A DNA stretch of 64,000 nucleotides from Lineolata rhizophorae (Eukaryota > Ascomycota > Dothideomycetes > Lineolatales > Lineolataceae): positions 137,262 to 201,261 of the forward strand of contig MU001683.1 of NCBI GenBank assembly GCA_010093515.1, in the 5' to 3' direction. Position 1 is the first letter of the stretch. The number at the start of each line of letters is the position of its first letter. Positions 10,718-22,600 of this stretch are shown one piece after another. Below the pieces are notes generated by a model. That model was not told where the DNA came from, did no database searches, and saw only the letters and a list, made by a program, of their open reading frames with translations. The translations under genes and the position numbers were made by a program.

Positions 10718-12978
10718 ATGGCGCCCAAGGCTTCGGCCAAGGCGTCGGCCAAAGCACCGGCGAAATCCCCCGCCTTGGGCGAGGCTCTCGCAAAGAAGGG
10801 CGGCTTGACGCTCGCGCAGCTCGCGAGTTACGACGATCTATTGACGGACGCGCTGATCGATCGTGTAAGTGTTCGCGCTCATTTTCGAGGGGGCGGCGCT
10901 GCTCTCCTGCGACCGTGTTCGCAAGCCGCAGGATTAGACCCGACAGCCTTGCATGGCGCTAATATTCGCGACAGGTGTACTTTTGGACCACGATTCGTAA
11001 GAATCGTGAGCGGTATTCCGCTTCTCGCGGAATCCGAGAAGAGGAGGTTGCGTCTATCCTCCGCGATATGGTGGTCCTGGAGAAAGATCCCGCCAAAGCT
11101 GTCACGCAATTTCTCACTGAGACCCGCGGCATTAAGTCCTTCCACGACCGCCTTGCGACTCCGGACGAAAAGGAGCATTTCGTGCGTCACCTGCGCAAGT
11201 ACGTCAACTTATACTTGCCGGACTGCCCGTTCGAGGTCACCACGACCAACCGCTATACCATCATTACCCATGAGGCGGCGGTCGTGGCGCGGAAGGAGAT
11301 CGCCAAGGGCGAGATCATCAAATATCTGACCGGCATTCAGGTTGCCATGACAAAAGAGGAAGAGAAGAATCTCGATGTCACTAGGCGTGATTTCAGCATC
11401 GTCATGAGCAGCCGCAAGAAGACGCCGAGTCTGTTCCTCGGTCCGGCCCGGTTCGCAAATCATGATTGTGACGCGAATGCTCGGCTGTCGACCAAAGGTC
11501 CGCACGGCATGCAGATCGTCGCAACTAGGCATATTGAACTCGGAGAAGAGATCACGGTGACCTACGGAGAAGATTACTTTGGAGAAGACAACTGCGAGTG
11601 CCTGTGTGCAACGTGCGAGAAATACCAGAGGAACGGCTGGTCAAATGGAGAGAAGGCCGAGGTGCGGGAGGAGTCCGCTGCGGTTCACGAGTCTGCCACG
11701 CAACCTTACTCTTTCAGAAGAAAGAGGAAGTACGTGGATAGTGTCTCCCGGGATGAGACACCAGAGGGCATTCAGAAGAAGAGGAAGAGGTCACGGAGAT
11801 CGGGAAGCATCCCAACTCCCGAAGAAGAGGTTAAGGAAGAACCCGATTTGAAAAATTCCACCGAAAAGGACGGCGCTCTGTCACAAAACAACGATGCTGA
11901 GACGGGTCCGGATGATGCCTTCCCATCTCCAAAGGCAGAGCACACTCCGAAAATCAAACTCGAGCCCACCCAGCCCAAGGGCGTGAACGAGATTCCAGAG
12001 GCACCGCTGCCCACACACGAGCATCTGCAACTCCCGAACCCGCGGAAGCGTCGCCACAGCGAGCTTGCACGCATCAACACTGCAGACTCGGATCCTTCCC
12101 GGGATAGCTCATCTCCCGCATCCGACATAAACGGCAGTTCTCGACGTTCATCGGAAATGTCGACTTCTGCAACCTCTCCTATTGATTCTCCATCGGTGGT
12201 GGGCACGCCGGGCGTAGTTGAATCCGTCGAGACATCTCTTCGTAACTTTTCTAAGCTGCCGCGCGCGAAAACAATCACCAAGCTCGTCAATGAGCAAACC
12301 ACTTCAAACTTATGTCTTTCCGACTCCAACTCGGAGCTTTCGGACCTTCCTACAGACTTTGAACTAGACGACCAAATGCAAACCATTCAGCCTGCCGCTA
12401 AGCGTCGCCGAACTCGCGCCTCAAAGCCAAAACTTGAAGATCCCTCGTCAATGGCTACTCCGAACATGTTGGCGCCGCCTTCTGGTCGCGCGGCAACCGC
12501 CGCTTCCGAAGCCACCGGCACTCCCGCGCCTTCCGGCTCCGGCACCGGCACCCAGCGCACGCCTCGCGACTACACCCTGACCCCGCTTCTCCTAACGGAG
12601 AAGTACTCGCGCTGGGTGCAGTGCCGCGCCGAACTTTGCAAGGCGTTCTTTGTCCAGCAGGACGCGTACCTGACGCGCAGGTCGTGCCCGCGCTGCGAGC
12701 GCCACAGCAAGCTGTATGGGTACGAGTGGCCTAAGACGGACAAGGAAGGGCGGAACGATCGGGAAGAGCGCGTCTTGGACCCGAGGGTCGTTCATCGGTT
12801 CGTGAGTCCGGGCGAGGAAAGGGGGATCAAGAAGGGGGGACGCGGCGCCTTGAAGGATGTGCTGAGGGGGGAGAGCGAGAGGAGAAGCGTCAGTTTAGGA
12901 TGCCGCGCCAGTGTGAGTGTTGCTGAGAGCGAGAACGCGGGGAAGAGGAAGGCGCATGGAAGGAGGGTCACTGGCTGA
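10718..12978 (+). CDS. SET9: Histone H4-K20 methyltransferase Set9 (SUV4-20 type)
   Basis: Nuclear SET-domain enzyme that methylates histone H4 lysine 20. Two exons, 10718-10864 and 10975-12978, are joined by a 110-nt intron with a GTAAGT donor, giving 716 residues. An N-terminal Lys/Ala-rich tail precedes a helical region typical of SUV4-20 enzymes (about residues 30-125). The SET domain covers about 133-247, with the NHDC motif at 211-214 and the ExITVTYGEDYF substrate/cofactor segment at 241-251. Post-SET cysteines C256, C258, C260 and C263 follow. The rest is long, charged and probably disordered, with several basic KRRR-type stretches likely to be nuclear-localisation signals. Around residues 600-640 a small Cys cluster (CRAELCKAF, CPRCERH) resembles a zinc-binding patch seen in fungal Set9. 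All visible SET motifs are intact. Confidence 0.95.
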
Positions 12979-14226
12979 GTTGGGAGCAAGGGTGGGATTG
13001 TACTATTACTCGGACTTTGGCAAGCTCGTTTCCTTTGGACTCCTAGGAGGGGACTCTGGGTTCAGTGTTCTTTTTGTGAGCGACTTTTTTGCTCACTATG
13101 AGCGCGGTCTTGGAGGACTACTTTTCTAAATTCTGTACGGCGGTCGGGTTGCATTCATCGAGATGGTGTTGGAGATTCTACATTTTTTCCTTCCTCCTTT
13201 TCATTTTCTTTTTTTTTCTCAGTGAGTTGTTCCTTGCAAGTTCGGGTGGCAGGGCGGCAGGCAAAGGTACATAATGGCCGCCGGAGCTTGGTTTAGGCTC
13301 CCATATAGGCGTTTGGAAAGGGGTTTGGTTTGTTTAAGCTCGGATTTTCCTTCGGTCTCGTCACTTGATGGCATTGTACGATTTGCCTTATTTGCGTAGA
13401 GTCGGCAGGTGGGCTCTCCGATTAGATTCTGGGTACATATTGGTGGATGGGCTCCCACCAAGATGATGGCAAGGGCGGTTTACACAGGGTTCGGGGTGTA
13501 GATACTTGCGATTTTGCTTCATATTTTAGAGTCGATTAGAAAGGAATGCGGAAAGAAATGATCTGCCTGCTACTGAATGGGCAAAATTAACTACAGTCGC
13601 AGTCGCAACTATTGAGAGTGCTTCAATCCTACGTTCCCATGACGTCCCATTCCGACGAACCTGTTTAATGGCTCGGACGAAAGCACGAGAATTAGTATGG
13701 TCATATATGTTATTACTTCTCTCCCGTCACTGTAGATGCCTCAAACTAAACCACCTGGCTATGCCTCGACCAGAAGCGTTCGGACTACGCAGTACCCACT
13801 TATAGTACACATTCAAACCGGGAAGTCGAGCGAAGTTGGATCCTGCGGACCAATCAACGCAGCCCCCAACCCCTCCCCCGCCGTGATGTCGAAAATCGCT
13901 CGGCCCGATCCCACGGGTAAACGTCTCCAAGCTCCCGAGTCGGTAGTCGTCTCGCCAGCGAAACAAGCAAACAAACCACGCTACATTTAGACAGAGGCTT
14001 TTCAAGGGCGCCTGCGGAGCTCACAGCAGCAGGCCCACAAACCATTCTCTTTTTTTTCTCTTTTAGTATTTCGTCTCTAGGCCCGGACCTCCCACGAAGC
14101 TCGTCCCGGAAAGCAAGCTCGCCTAGCACTGCACGAACCGCCTTGGACCCACGAACCGCACGCGCCTGCTGTTTCTTTCCTCGCCTCCTCCATACCACGG
14201 GCCCCGGCCTCACCTTCCTGACAACC
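12979..14226. other. Intergenic region Set9-Sds22
   Basis: This holds the Set9 3' end, then an AT-richer spacer, then the Sds22 promoter and leader. T-rich tracts lie at about 13180-13220 and 14045-14065. An in-frame ATG at 14143 lies 84 bases before the start I chose for Sds22. I see no gene, repeat or RNA in it. Confidence 0.55.
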
Positions 14227-15842
14227 ATGTCCGCCCCGGCCGACGACGCCTCGGCGTCTGGGCCGCCGCTTCCGCCGCCGGCCGACCACGAGCATGTCAC
14301 GCTGGTGCCGACGCGGCCGCCGGCGGAGGACGGCGCCGGGGGTGCTGCGGAGAGGACGACGGCGACGATGTCGTCGCCGGTGAGGAGCAAGTCGGGGTGG
14401 GATGGGAAGTTGCGGGTGGAGCGGAAGAAGGAAGTGAGGGTTGGTGGGGCCGAGGGAGGGGAGGATGACAGGGAGGAGGAGGATGATGATGAGGAAGACG
14501 AGGATGAGGAGGAGGAAGAGGATGGGGAGGGTCATGGGGGGACGAGGGCGGCGAGAGAGGCGAGGGTAGAGCGCGGAGAGGATGTGCCGGGGGAGGAAAT
14601 CGCGGCGGATGAAGGTAGGAGGAAGCTATGAGAGATGTGGTTTTGGGTAAATGGAGCGCTGACTTGAGGGTTTGAGCAGATTTGCTAGAAGGTGAGGATG
14701 AGGATACGGATGTGAGTATTTCTCGGACCGGGCTGGACATAGTGAGTGAGGGATGTTGTGGCTTACAACACCGGCGTAGGAAATCGACCTTGTCCACTGC
14801 AGGATTTCTTCCCTACCGGCCCTGAAGCTAGAACGCTTCACTAAGTGCGAGGTGCGTTTAACAACCTAGGCCATAAAGCTCAGCATCTTTCCTAATGAGG
14901 TCTCGCCGTCAGCGTCTTTGCCTCCGACAAAACATCATCACGACAATCAACTTTCCTTCCTCGTTAGGCCGCACGCTCAAGGACCTTGACCTCTACGACA
15001 ACTTGATCGCGCACATAAAGGGTCTCGACGACTTGACGGAGCTTACTAGTCTCGATTTGAGCTTCAACAAGATCAAGCATATCAAACGCGTCAACCACTT
15101 GAAGAAGCTGCGCGATTTGTACTTTGTGCAGAATAAGATCCAGACAATCGAGGGGCTTGAGGGACTATCGGAGTTGCGGAATTTGGAGTTGGCGGCAAAC
15201 AGGATTAGGGTAAGAGCTAGCGGAGAGCTTTCTGCGTTGATACTTTCTAGGACACGGACCATGCTAACTCGAGCACCACATGTTGCAGACGATAGAAAAT
15301 CTCGACACCCTCACCGCGCTCGAGCAGCTCTGGCTCGGCAAGAACAAAATTACCCAACTGCAAGGCCTCTCTACGCTCACCAACCTCAAGATCCTCTCCA
15401 TCCAGTCCAACCGCCTAACCTCCATCGTCAACCTCTCCGCCCTCGCCGCCCTCGAAGAACTCCACATCTCGCACAACGCCATCGCGTCCCTCGCCGGGCT
15501 CGAGTCAAACACCAACATCCGCGTCCTCGACATCACAGCGAACCCCGTCACGTCCCTCGCGGGCCTGGGCCCGCTCAAGAAGCTCGAGGAGCTGTGGGCC
15601 AGCTACTGCAAGTTGGAGGACTTTGCCGAGGTCGAGGACGTGCTGAGGGATAAGGAAGAATTGGATACGGTGTATTTTGAGGGAAACCCGTTGCAGACGA
15701 GGCAGCCGGCGCTGTACCGGAACAAGGTGCGGTTGGCGCTACCGCAAGTGAAGCAGATTGATGCGAGTGAGTGGCCGGGGCCTGGATATGCTTTGCTCGA
15801 CTGATGTTGCTAACTTGGGTGGTAGCATTTGTGAAACTTTGA
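14227..15842 (+). CDS. SDS22: Protein phosphatase 1 regulatory subunit Sds22, leucine-rich repeats
   Basis: Leucine-rich-repeat partner of protein phosphatase 1 (Glc7), acting mainly in the nucleus in mitosis and in PP1 maturation. I derive six exons: 14227-14614, 14680-14711, 14780-14851, 14913-15209, 15289-15766 and 15826-15842, giving 427 residues. Roughly the first 140 residues are disordered and include a long run of Asp/Glu. EIDLVHCRISSLPALKL opens the repeats. About eleven 22-residue SDS22-type LRRs follow, including NKIKHIKRVNHL and NRLTSIVNLSAL. The C-terminal cap includes VYFEGNPLQ and ends QIDATFVKL, the family ending. The last coding exon is only 17 nt, so the intact-looking frame running on past 15766 to 15804 is intron read-through. 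An in-frame upstream ATG exists at 14143, but the family start fits 14227. Confidence 0.93.
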
Positions 15843-16871
15843 AAATTGGCTTCGGTAGGCGCGGAATTAAACTGCATGGATAGGAACAGGAATTGGTCAC
15901 ACGTCACTCATGTTACGACTATATTGAGTACACAGTATTCGGCATCCCTGGCGTTGGTGCAAATCATGTGTGTCTTAAGAGGCCGCTAGCATATGGCACA
16001 CGGTGGAGAGACCGGGTGGTCTTCGAGAATGAAGATGCGATCATGATAGGTACGGACAGGGTGATGCACGCGACCAACTATGCTGAGGTGACTTTGCCAG
16101 ACTTGATTGATATGGCTGGTTTTAGTGACAGAATGCATTTTATAAGAGCCTCTTGGCCCAGCGGACGAGACAGCGCTCGGGAGTGATAGGAGTGAAGCTA
16201 TAGTGGATCCAGGCACCCAGGCTAGTGACGCTCGCTTGCTGACTTATGCTCCGAGGTCACTCTCGACGTATCATGGAACTGACCGAGGCCCACACTGTTC
16301 CTCTCTGTATTCCACTCGACACTTCCTGCACTGGCAGCATCTGCCATCGCTATTTCGCGGCTCCAGTATCTCTTCTGGAAACCAACCGCAGGCTTCACTC
16401 CCCAGCCGCTGATTTCTCGACCCGTCCCTCGGACCCCAACGGACGTCGGGCCAGCAATGCCAAGTCCGCAAGCGAGCCAAGTCGGGCTTGGCTGGGCGCC
16501 GGTCCGGACCTCGACGTCGCCATCATCGGCGCTCTCCCGCCTCCGCGCCTCCCTGATCACCTACCTACCCGTGTTGTCGCATCGGGTCATACGCGCGAAC
16601 TTCGCCTGGTGTTCGATTAACGCGGTGCCTGACTCGGGTAGAGAGCCGCGCAGGCAGCTTTTGCTCGACCGATTGCCCCTGTTTGCGCATCGCAAGCGGA
16701 CGGCCACGCCTCATCTTGCGCTCCTTTGCCCAGGATTCCCGCACGGCCTCCCCGATGCATCGGGAGCACAACGGTGCCTCCTCCAGTAACACAGCCATCA
16801 CTCTTCCTTATCCGCCACACTAGCCTACCGACGACCACTACCACCCACCACCAGCAGGAGCCACCGCAAAC
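15843..16871. other. Intergenic region Sds22-carboxylesterase
   Basis: About 1 kb without a supported gene. Several open frames of 70-120 codons overlap each other on both strands in the last 600 bases, but none has recognisable similarity. This part probably forms the esterase promoter. The final 80 bases are CA/CC-rich leader sequence before a GCAAACATGG start context. Confidence 0.5.
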
Positions 16872-19283
16872 ATGGCCAACTTCCCCGCTCCACTCCTCTC
16901 CCACTCGACCTCGTCGCACTCCTACAGCGGCCGTATGAGCAACCTGCGCGCCGCCCTCACCACGCTGCCCTCGCGCCGCGCCGTCTTCATCCTCGTCGCT
17001 GTCAGCGTCGTCCTGTACCTGCTGCTCGCGCTGGGCGGCGGGCCCGCCACCACGACGGTCGGCAGCCTGATCCCAAACGTCAAGGACTGGAGCACGCCGT
17101 GGGGCAGCGGCGGCGGCGGCGAGGAGGGCGCCGGAAGCCCCGAGCTGGCGCCGAGTCAGCAGCAGGAGCAGGAGAATGACCCGGACGAGGGTGGGCAGGA
17201 GGGCCAGGGCCAGCAGCATGAGGGGGGCCATCAGCATGGCGATGGGGACGTGCCGCCGGCGGGCGAGAGCGTCTCGGTGGGAGACGTCGAGCTGGCGCAG
17301 GGCGATGGGATGGGCCCGAGGGCTAGGACCTTGAATGGCACGTATGAGGGTCTGCACTCGGAAGAGTGGGACCAGGATTTCTTCTTGGGAGTCCCGTTCG
17401 CGAAGCCGCCGGTCGCGGGCCGAAGGTTTAGGATCGCGCAGGCTATTGACGAGGCATGGGAGGACGTCAGAGAGGCCAAGGAGTATTCGGCCGAGTGTAT
17501 CGGCTACGGGGTATGTAGTTGTGTTTTCGGTTGTTTCTCTCGTTTGACCCGTCGAACATTCTAACTTCCCCCCCAGGGCGACAACAATGGCTACCCGCTA
17601 TCCGAAGACTGCCTCTACCTAAATATCATCCGGCCGTCCTCCCCCTTTACTAACACCACCGCTGACGATAATTCTCCGCGTCTTCCCGTTGCGATCTGGA
17701 TCCACGGAGGCGGATTCTACCAAGGCGGTGGCGTCGACGCGCGATACAACCTTACGTACCTCGTCTCGGAGTCCGTCACTCTCGGCATGCCCATCATCGG
17801 CATCACCATCAACTACCGCCTCGGCGGCTGGGGCTTTCTCGCCTCGGACGAGATCATGACCTCTGGCCAGACCAACCTCGGCCTGCGCGACCAGCGCGCC
17901 GCGATGCGCTGGGTGCAAGAAAACATCGAGGCCTTCGGCGGCGACCCCGCCCAAGTCACCATCTTCGGCGAGTCTGCCGGCGCCGCCTCGATTGGCCTCC
18001 ACCTCACGGCACATGGCGGCCGCGACGACGGGCTCTTCTCTGCGGCCGCTATGCAGTCCGGTAACCCAATCTATTACCGGCCCTTCAACTCGACGGCCGA
18101 CTGGTGGAACTTTCTCTACGCGCAGGTAGTGCGCGATACCGGGTGCGCGATCCACCCGTCGGAGGCACCCGCCTCCGGCACTGCCCTCGAATGCTTGCGC
18201 CACGTGCCGTTCGAGCAGCTGCACGGCGTATTCAATAGCAGCGAGGTGCTGCGGACCACGTGGGGCCCCGTGATCGACGGGGACTTGATCGCTAAACGCA
18301 CGTCGCAGCAGGTGAGTGCGGGCGAGTTCGTCAAGGTGCCCATCTTGGCTGGAACGAACACAGACGAGGGCAGCGTGTTTGCGCCAATTCCGATGGAGAC
18401 GGAAGAGGACTTTGTGCGCTTCCTCAAGACGAATACTCGGGTTCTGCCCGCGCTGGACGACGCTGCGGTCGAGAAAGTCCTGGAGCTTTATCCTCTACCC
18501 GATACCTCCAACTCTAACTCCAACACCACCTCCTCCTCCGCTACCGCCAATGCCCTCTCCCCCACCCTCCCCTTCTCCCCTTCCCCCCACCCCTATGGTC
18601 TCCACTGGCCCCGTGCCGTCGCCTACGCCACCGACGTCCTCTTCGCCGCGCCGCGCCGCGCCACTTGCGCCGCCTGGTCCGCCGCCGCAGCACCCGCCTA
18701 CTGCTACCGCTTCGCGGCCCCCGCCCCGCGCACCGCCTGGCGCGACCCCGCCCTCGTCGGCGTCGCCCACTTCGCCGACGTGCGCTTCGTACTCGCCGAC
18801 GTGGTCGGGACGGGATATAATCCGCGCACGGCCGGGCCGCGTAGCGCCGCGGACGGCGGCGATAGCACTGTTGGAGACGCGGCCGACTCGGCGCGCGCCG
18901 AAGGCGACGTCAAGGCCGCGGCGGGACAGCAGAGCGACGCGCCCGTCGCCCCGCTCGCGGCCGGCTTCGAGAAGCTGGCGCGCCGCATGAGCGCCGCCTG
19001 GGTATCCTTCTTCGCGGCGCGCGACCCGAATGCGTGGCTGGCGGCGCACGGCGACTCGGCGGGCGCGCCGGACCATGCGCACGACCATGCGGCGGTGGTG
19101 GCGGCGGCGGCGGGCGCGGTCGCGTGGCCGCTTTATAAGGGGGAGAATGGGGACGCGGAGGGGAGGAATTTGGTGTTTGATGTGAGGGAGGGGGGGGAGG
19201 GGGATTGGGTTGAGGAGGATGGGTGGAGGGAGGTGGCGAGGGAGTGGGTGAATGGGCATGCGGGGGATGTGTTTAGTCGGTGA
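16872..19283 (+). CDS. Type-B carboxylesterase with N-terminal membrane anchor
   Basis: Alpha/beta-hydrolase of the carboxylesterase/cholinesterase family, 781 residues in two exons (16872-17510 and 17577-19283; 66-nt intron). Residues 37-54 form one hydrophobic segment after a short basic stretch. It looks like a type II signal anchor, placing the enzyme in the secretory or vacuolar lumen. A 120-residue Gly/Glu/Gln-rich linker follows. The catalytic domain starts near residue 170. The oxyanion-hole HGGG is at 256-259 and the nucleophile is S346 in FGESAGA. E477 in NTDEG and H611 in GVAHFADV complete the triad. EDCLYLN is the second family signature. The C-terminal third is Ala-rich with low-complexity insertions. 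The triad looks complete, so activity is expected; the natural ester is unknown. The anchor plus linker is unusual beside the secreted lipases of this family. Confidence 0.88.
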
Positions 19284-19634
19284 GTGAGAGCGGGGGTGGG
19301 GGTAGAAAGCACGAGCGTCTTTTTGGTTGTGCGTTGCAAGTGTGTGCATAGTGAGGTTGATGTCGAGTTTTGTATGGATGTACCTCTGTTTGAAGCTGTG
19401 ATACCTGTATAGTTTGTTTGTTATTTGGGGATGGTGGGAAGGGAGATGATTGGTTGGAGGTGATTCTGCCTTCAATCTTATGTATATTACCACTCTATTA
19501 GGTTCGTTATTTTCGTACCATGCTTATTTTTATCTTTGAGTGTCCGTCTATAATGCGGGAAGAAATGGAAGCATTTGCAGTGAAGCTCTGCCACAGTGTG
19601 CTTCAAGATGAACGGAACTCAAAATTTCTCCCCT
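19284..19634. other. Convergent 3' region esterase/Trm732
   Basis: These 351 bases between two convergent stop codons hold both 3' UTRs. The sequence is T/G-rich then AT-rich, with no gene and no obvious hairpin terminator. Confidence 0.6.
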
Positions 19635-22600
19635 TCACTCCCCATCGAGTCCCAGCTCACGCAAAACCCTCCCCACCCCCGTCCAAACTCTCGCAACTTC
19701 CCTCTCTACGCTCTCCCTTAGCACCCTTTCCGCACTCCGCGCTAACATCTCATGGCCGCCCTCTCCACCCATCGCGTCCGCGAACTCGCGCATCATCCGC
19801 CGAACTCGCGTCCCCACACCATCCGCCGCAGCTTGCGCGCGCCGCGGCGCCGCCGCCTCCACGCGATCCGCCCACGTGAGCAGCACATCCGCGACGCAGA
19901 CGACGCGCCACGCGCCCGCGAAGGCGTCTTCGTTGCTCGCCCAGCCGAGCGCCGCCGACGCCTTTGCGGTGGCACCTTGCGTCGCCGTCTTTTCTTCCTC
20001 CGCGGCCAAGCGAGTCAGGTAGACGACAGCATCCTGGAGCCAGGCCAGCGCGGCGTGGACGTCGGGCCGCGCGATGCTCGTGGTGTGGCGGAGCAGCGTC
20101 GTCCAGTGCGCGGTGCAGAGGAGCGGGTCGAGGAAGAGGTTCTGCTTCTCGGCGGCGAAGAGGGTGGGCGGGGCGTGGAGGGCTAGGTTGAGGTCGCGCC
20201 CTAGGGAGGGGAGGGGAGGAGGCCTAAGTGAAGGAGAAGATGTCAGGTACGGTGCGACGCCAGGAGCGATGAGGCGGCGCAGCGCAGTCGCCGAGAGAGC
20301 GCTAGAGTCGCGATGCGCTCGGGCGAGGTGGGTGATGAGTGTGTTGGCGGCAGCGAGGGGAATGAGGTGTTGGTATTGTGACGAGTTCCCGACTGAAGTG
20401 GAAGCGACGATGCGTGCGGCGACACGGGCAGCGATGTCGCGAATCTCGTCATCGTCGTCGTTGAGAAAATCGTAGGTGATTAGCTTAGTGTTGAGAAGTG
20501 GCGGCTGGTGTTGAAGAAATGTGTCGTACGGGGCTGTCCATGCGAATGAAAGGGCATCGAGAGAGAGGATAGCGCTCATGCGTTGGGAAAAGGGCTTCAT
20601 GTTAAGTCAAGTCAGCTACAGCAGACTTGAGAGAGGGGGTTGTTGGTTTTTAAAAGGCTTACATTTGTATCTTTCACCATGACTCCTAGGACGCGGTTGA
20701 AATCGTCTAGTTTTGCGGCTAGCCATGGTGTCCAATGACCCTGCTTTCCCAATTCCATCTCAATTACGGCACCGAAAAGTCGTACTGTCCCCTCTGCAAC
20801 CGAAGGAGAAATGTTCGTCGCAAACATAGATTTGGTGTCCACCATCGAACTAAAATCGGCGCTCAAGTCCATTGCGGAGAGCGAACCGTGATGTGATGAA
20901 GACTCGGTGAGTCTCCACATGATGTCTAGGGCGGTGCTTTTGACGCTAGAATCCTCTGTACTATCGACAAAGAATTGCAGCTTGATTATCAAGTTGATTC
21001 TCTGAGACAGTGGAATTTGGAGCCGAGTCAATCCTTTGCCAAACAATTGCAGCGCCGCATCGACGGCATTAGGGTCGGTATTGACGTTTGTAACGAGTAC
21101 ATCTAAAAACTCAGCTGCATCGGGTATATCGTGTGTATGGCTTGTACATGGTGGCCATGACCGAAGGGCCATGTATTGAGCGAGGCTAGTACGGAGAGAA
21201 GCCGAACCACCGCATTCGTTATTTTGGGACTTGTAATCTCCTATAACCAGAGAAAATTGGATTGACATTTCGTCCGAGAAGATATCATTGAGTCGGTGGG
21301 GCAAATCTACGAGATTAAGCAAGTTAGAACTCAATGATAAAGGCGGCAAGCCACAGTACGAACCAATCGTCCTTGAATTTGAGGCGTTCAATTTGCCATA
21401 GCTGACAAACGCGTCTACAAAGGCGGCCTTGGTGAAGGGACAACAGTTGTTTATGAAAAGCTCTTCAGTCCTATTGGAGAGGTCTTGGAATACAACCGCT
21501 AATTCGTCTGCAAGCTCATGATCAGCATAGTTTCTCGGCTGTTGATTAGTAGTACATACCGAGCACTCCTATGCTAACAGCCCCTTTTTGCACTTTGACT
21601 ACTTGCTTCAAAAGAAGCAACTTGCCATGCAAAGCATTCTGCGATTTTGTCCACCAGGCCTCTCCGCTAAATAGTATGTCAGGAAGGAGAGAGTACTCCT
21701 CTCTCCGGAGCAACGCCGCCAGTGTCCGCGCCGCCATGTCGCGAACGTGCCAATTTGGACTAGGCAGTAGAACGAATACGAGGTCAATAATCTCCTCGCG
21801 CCAACTGTTCGGCGGAGGTGCACGTTGCAAAATCTGGAGAGCGGGGAACACGCCTTCCGTCCCGCTACTGCCAGTCGCAGCTTTCGGCCCCAGGTCTGGT
21901 TCAGACGATTCCTGTACGCCAACCGCCGCGGGTGGTCGACCTGCACGCAGCAAGTTGACAATAATGTCAAGCAGAATTGGATACTTATCGTACGACAGTC
22001 GTGAAGACTTAGGGGCATCCTGCTCGGACCAATTCTGTGTCTCTCCGGTACCTAATAAACGATCGATCAGGGCCCGAAATAGCATCAACCCACAATTACG
22101 GATCGGCCACAGCGAAGATCCGAGTTGCTTGCTTGCTAGATCCAGTGTCCCAGCAATGTACGGATCCGAAGCCGCGGATAGCTTGGCCGCGGTGAAGATG
22201 GCCTTGAGGCAGTTCATGGCGTGCACTTGGGGTAGGCTGCCTCCGATGTTGGCGTAGGCGCCGCCGCGAAGCTCGGCGAGGGAGCGGAGGGAGCAGATGA
22301 CGCGATCGAAGAAGGCATCGGAGGGGTTGGCAGAGAGAACTCCGGTGATGAGAGAAGGAATGCCAGCGGAGCGGCGGGTTATGGTAGAGGACTTGTTGCT
22401 GATGCAGAGGAGGGCTTGCTTGAAGTCGCACGACACGATAAGTAATTGTGTTCTGGATTGATGTTGGCTTTGATGCCCTTACCTCATACCAGGTTTCTGG
22501 CAAGCTGGCAAGCTCAGGTACATCGGAATTTATACATCTAGAGCAACAAACAGCGAAGGTCTGCGCAACAGTGGAGAAAGCCCCACGGTGTCGAAGCTCA

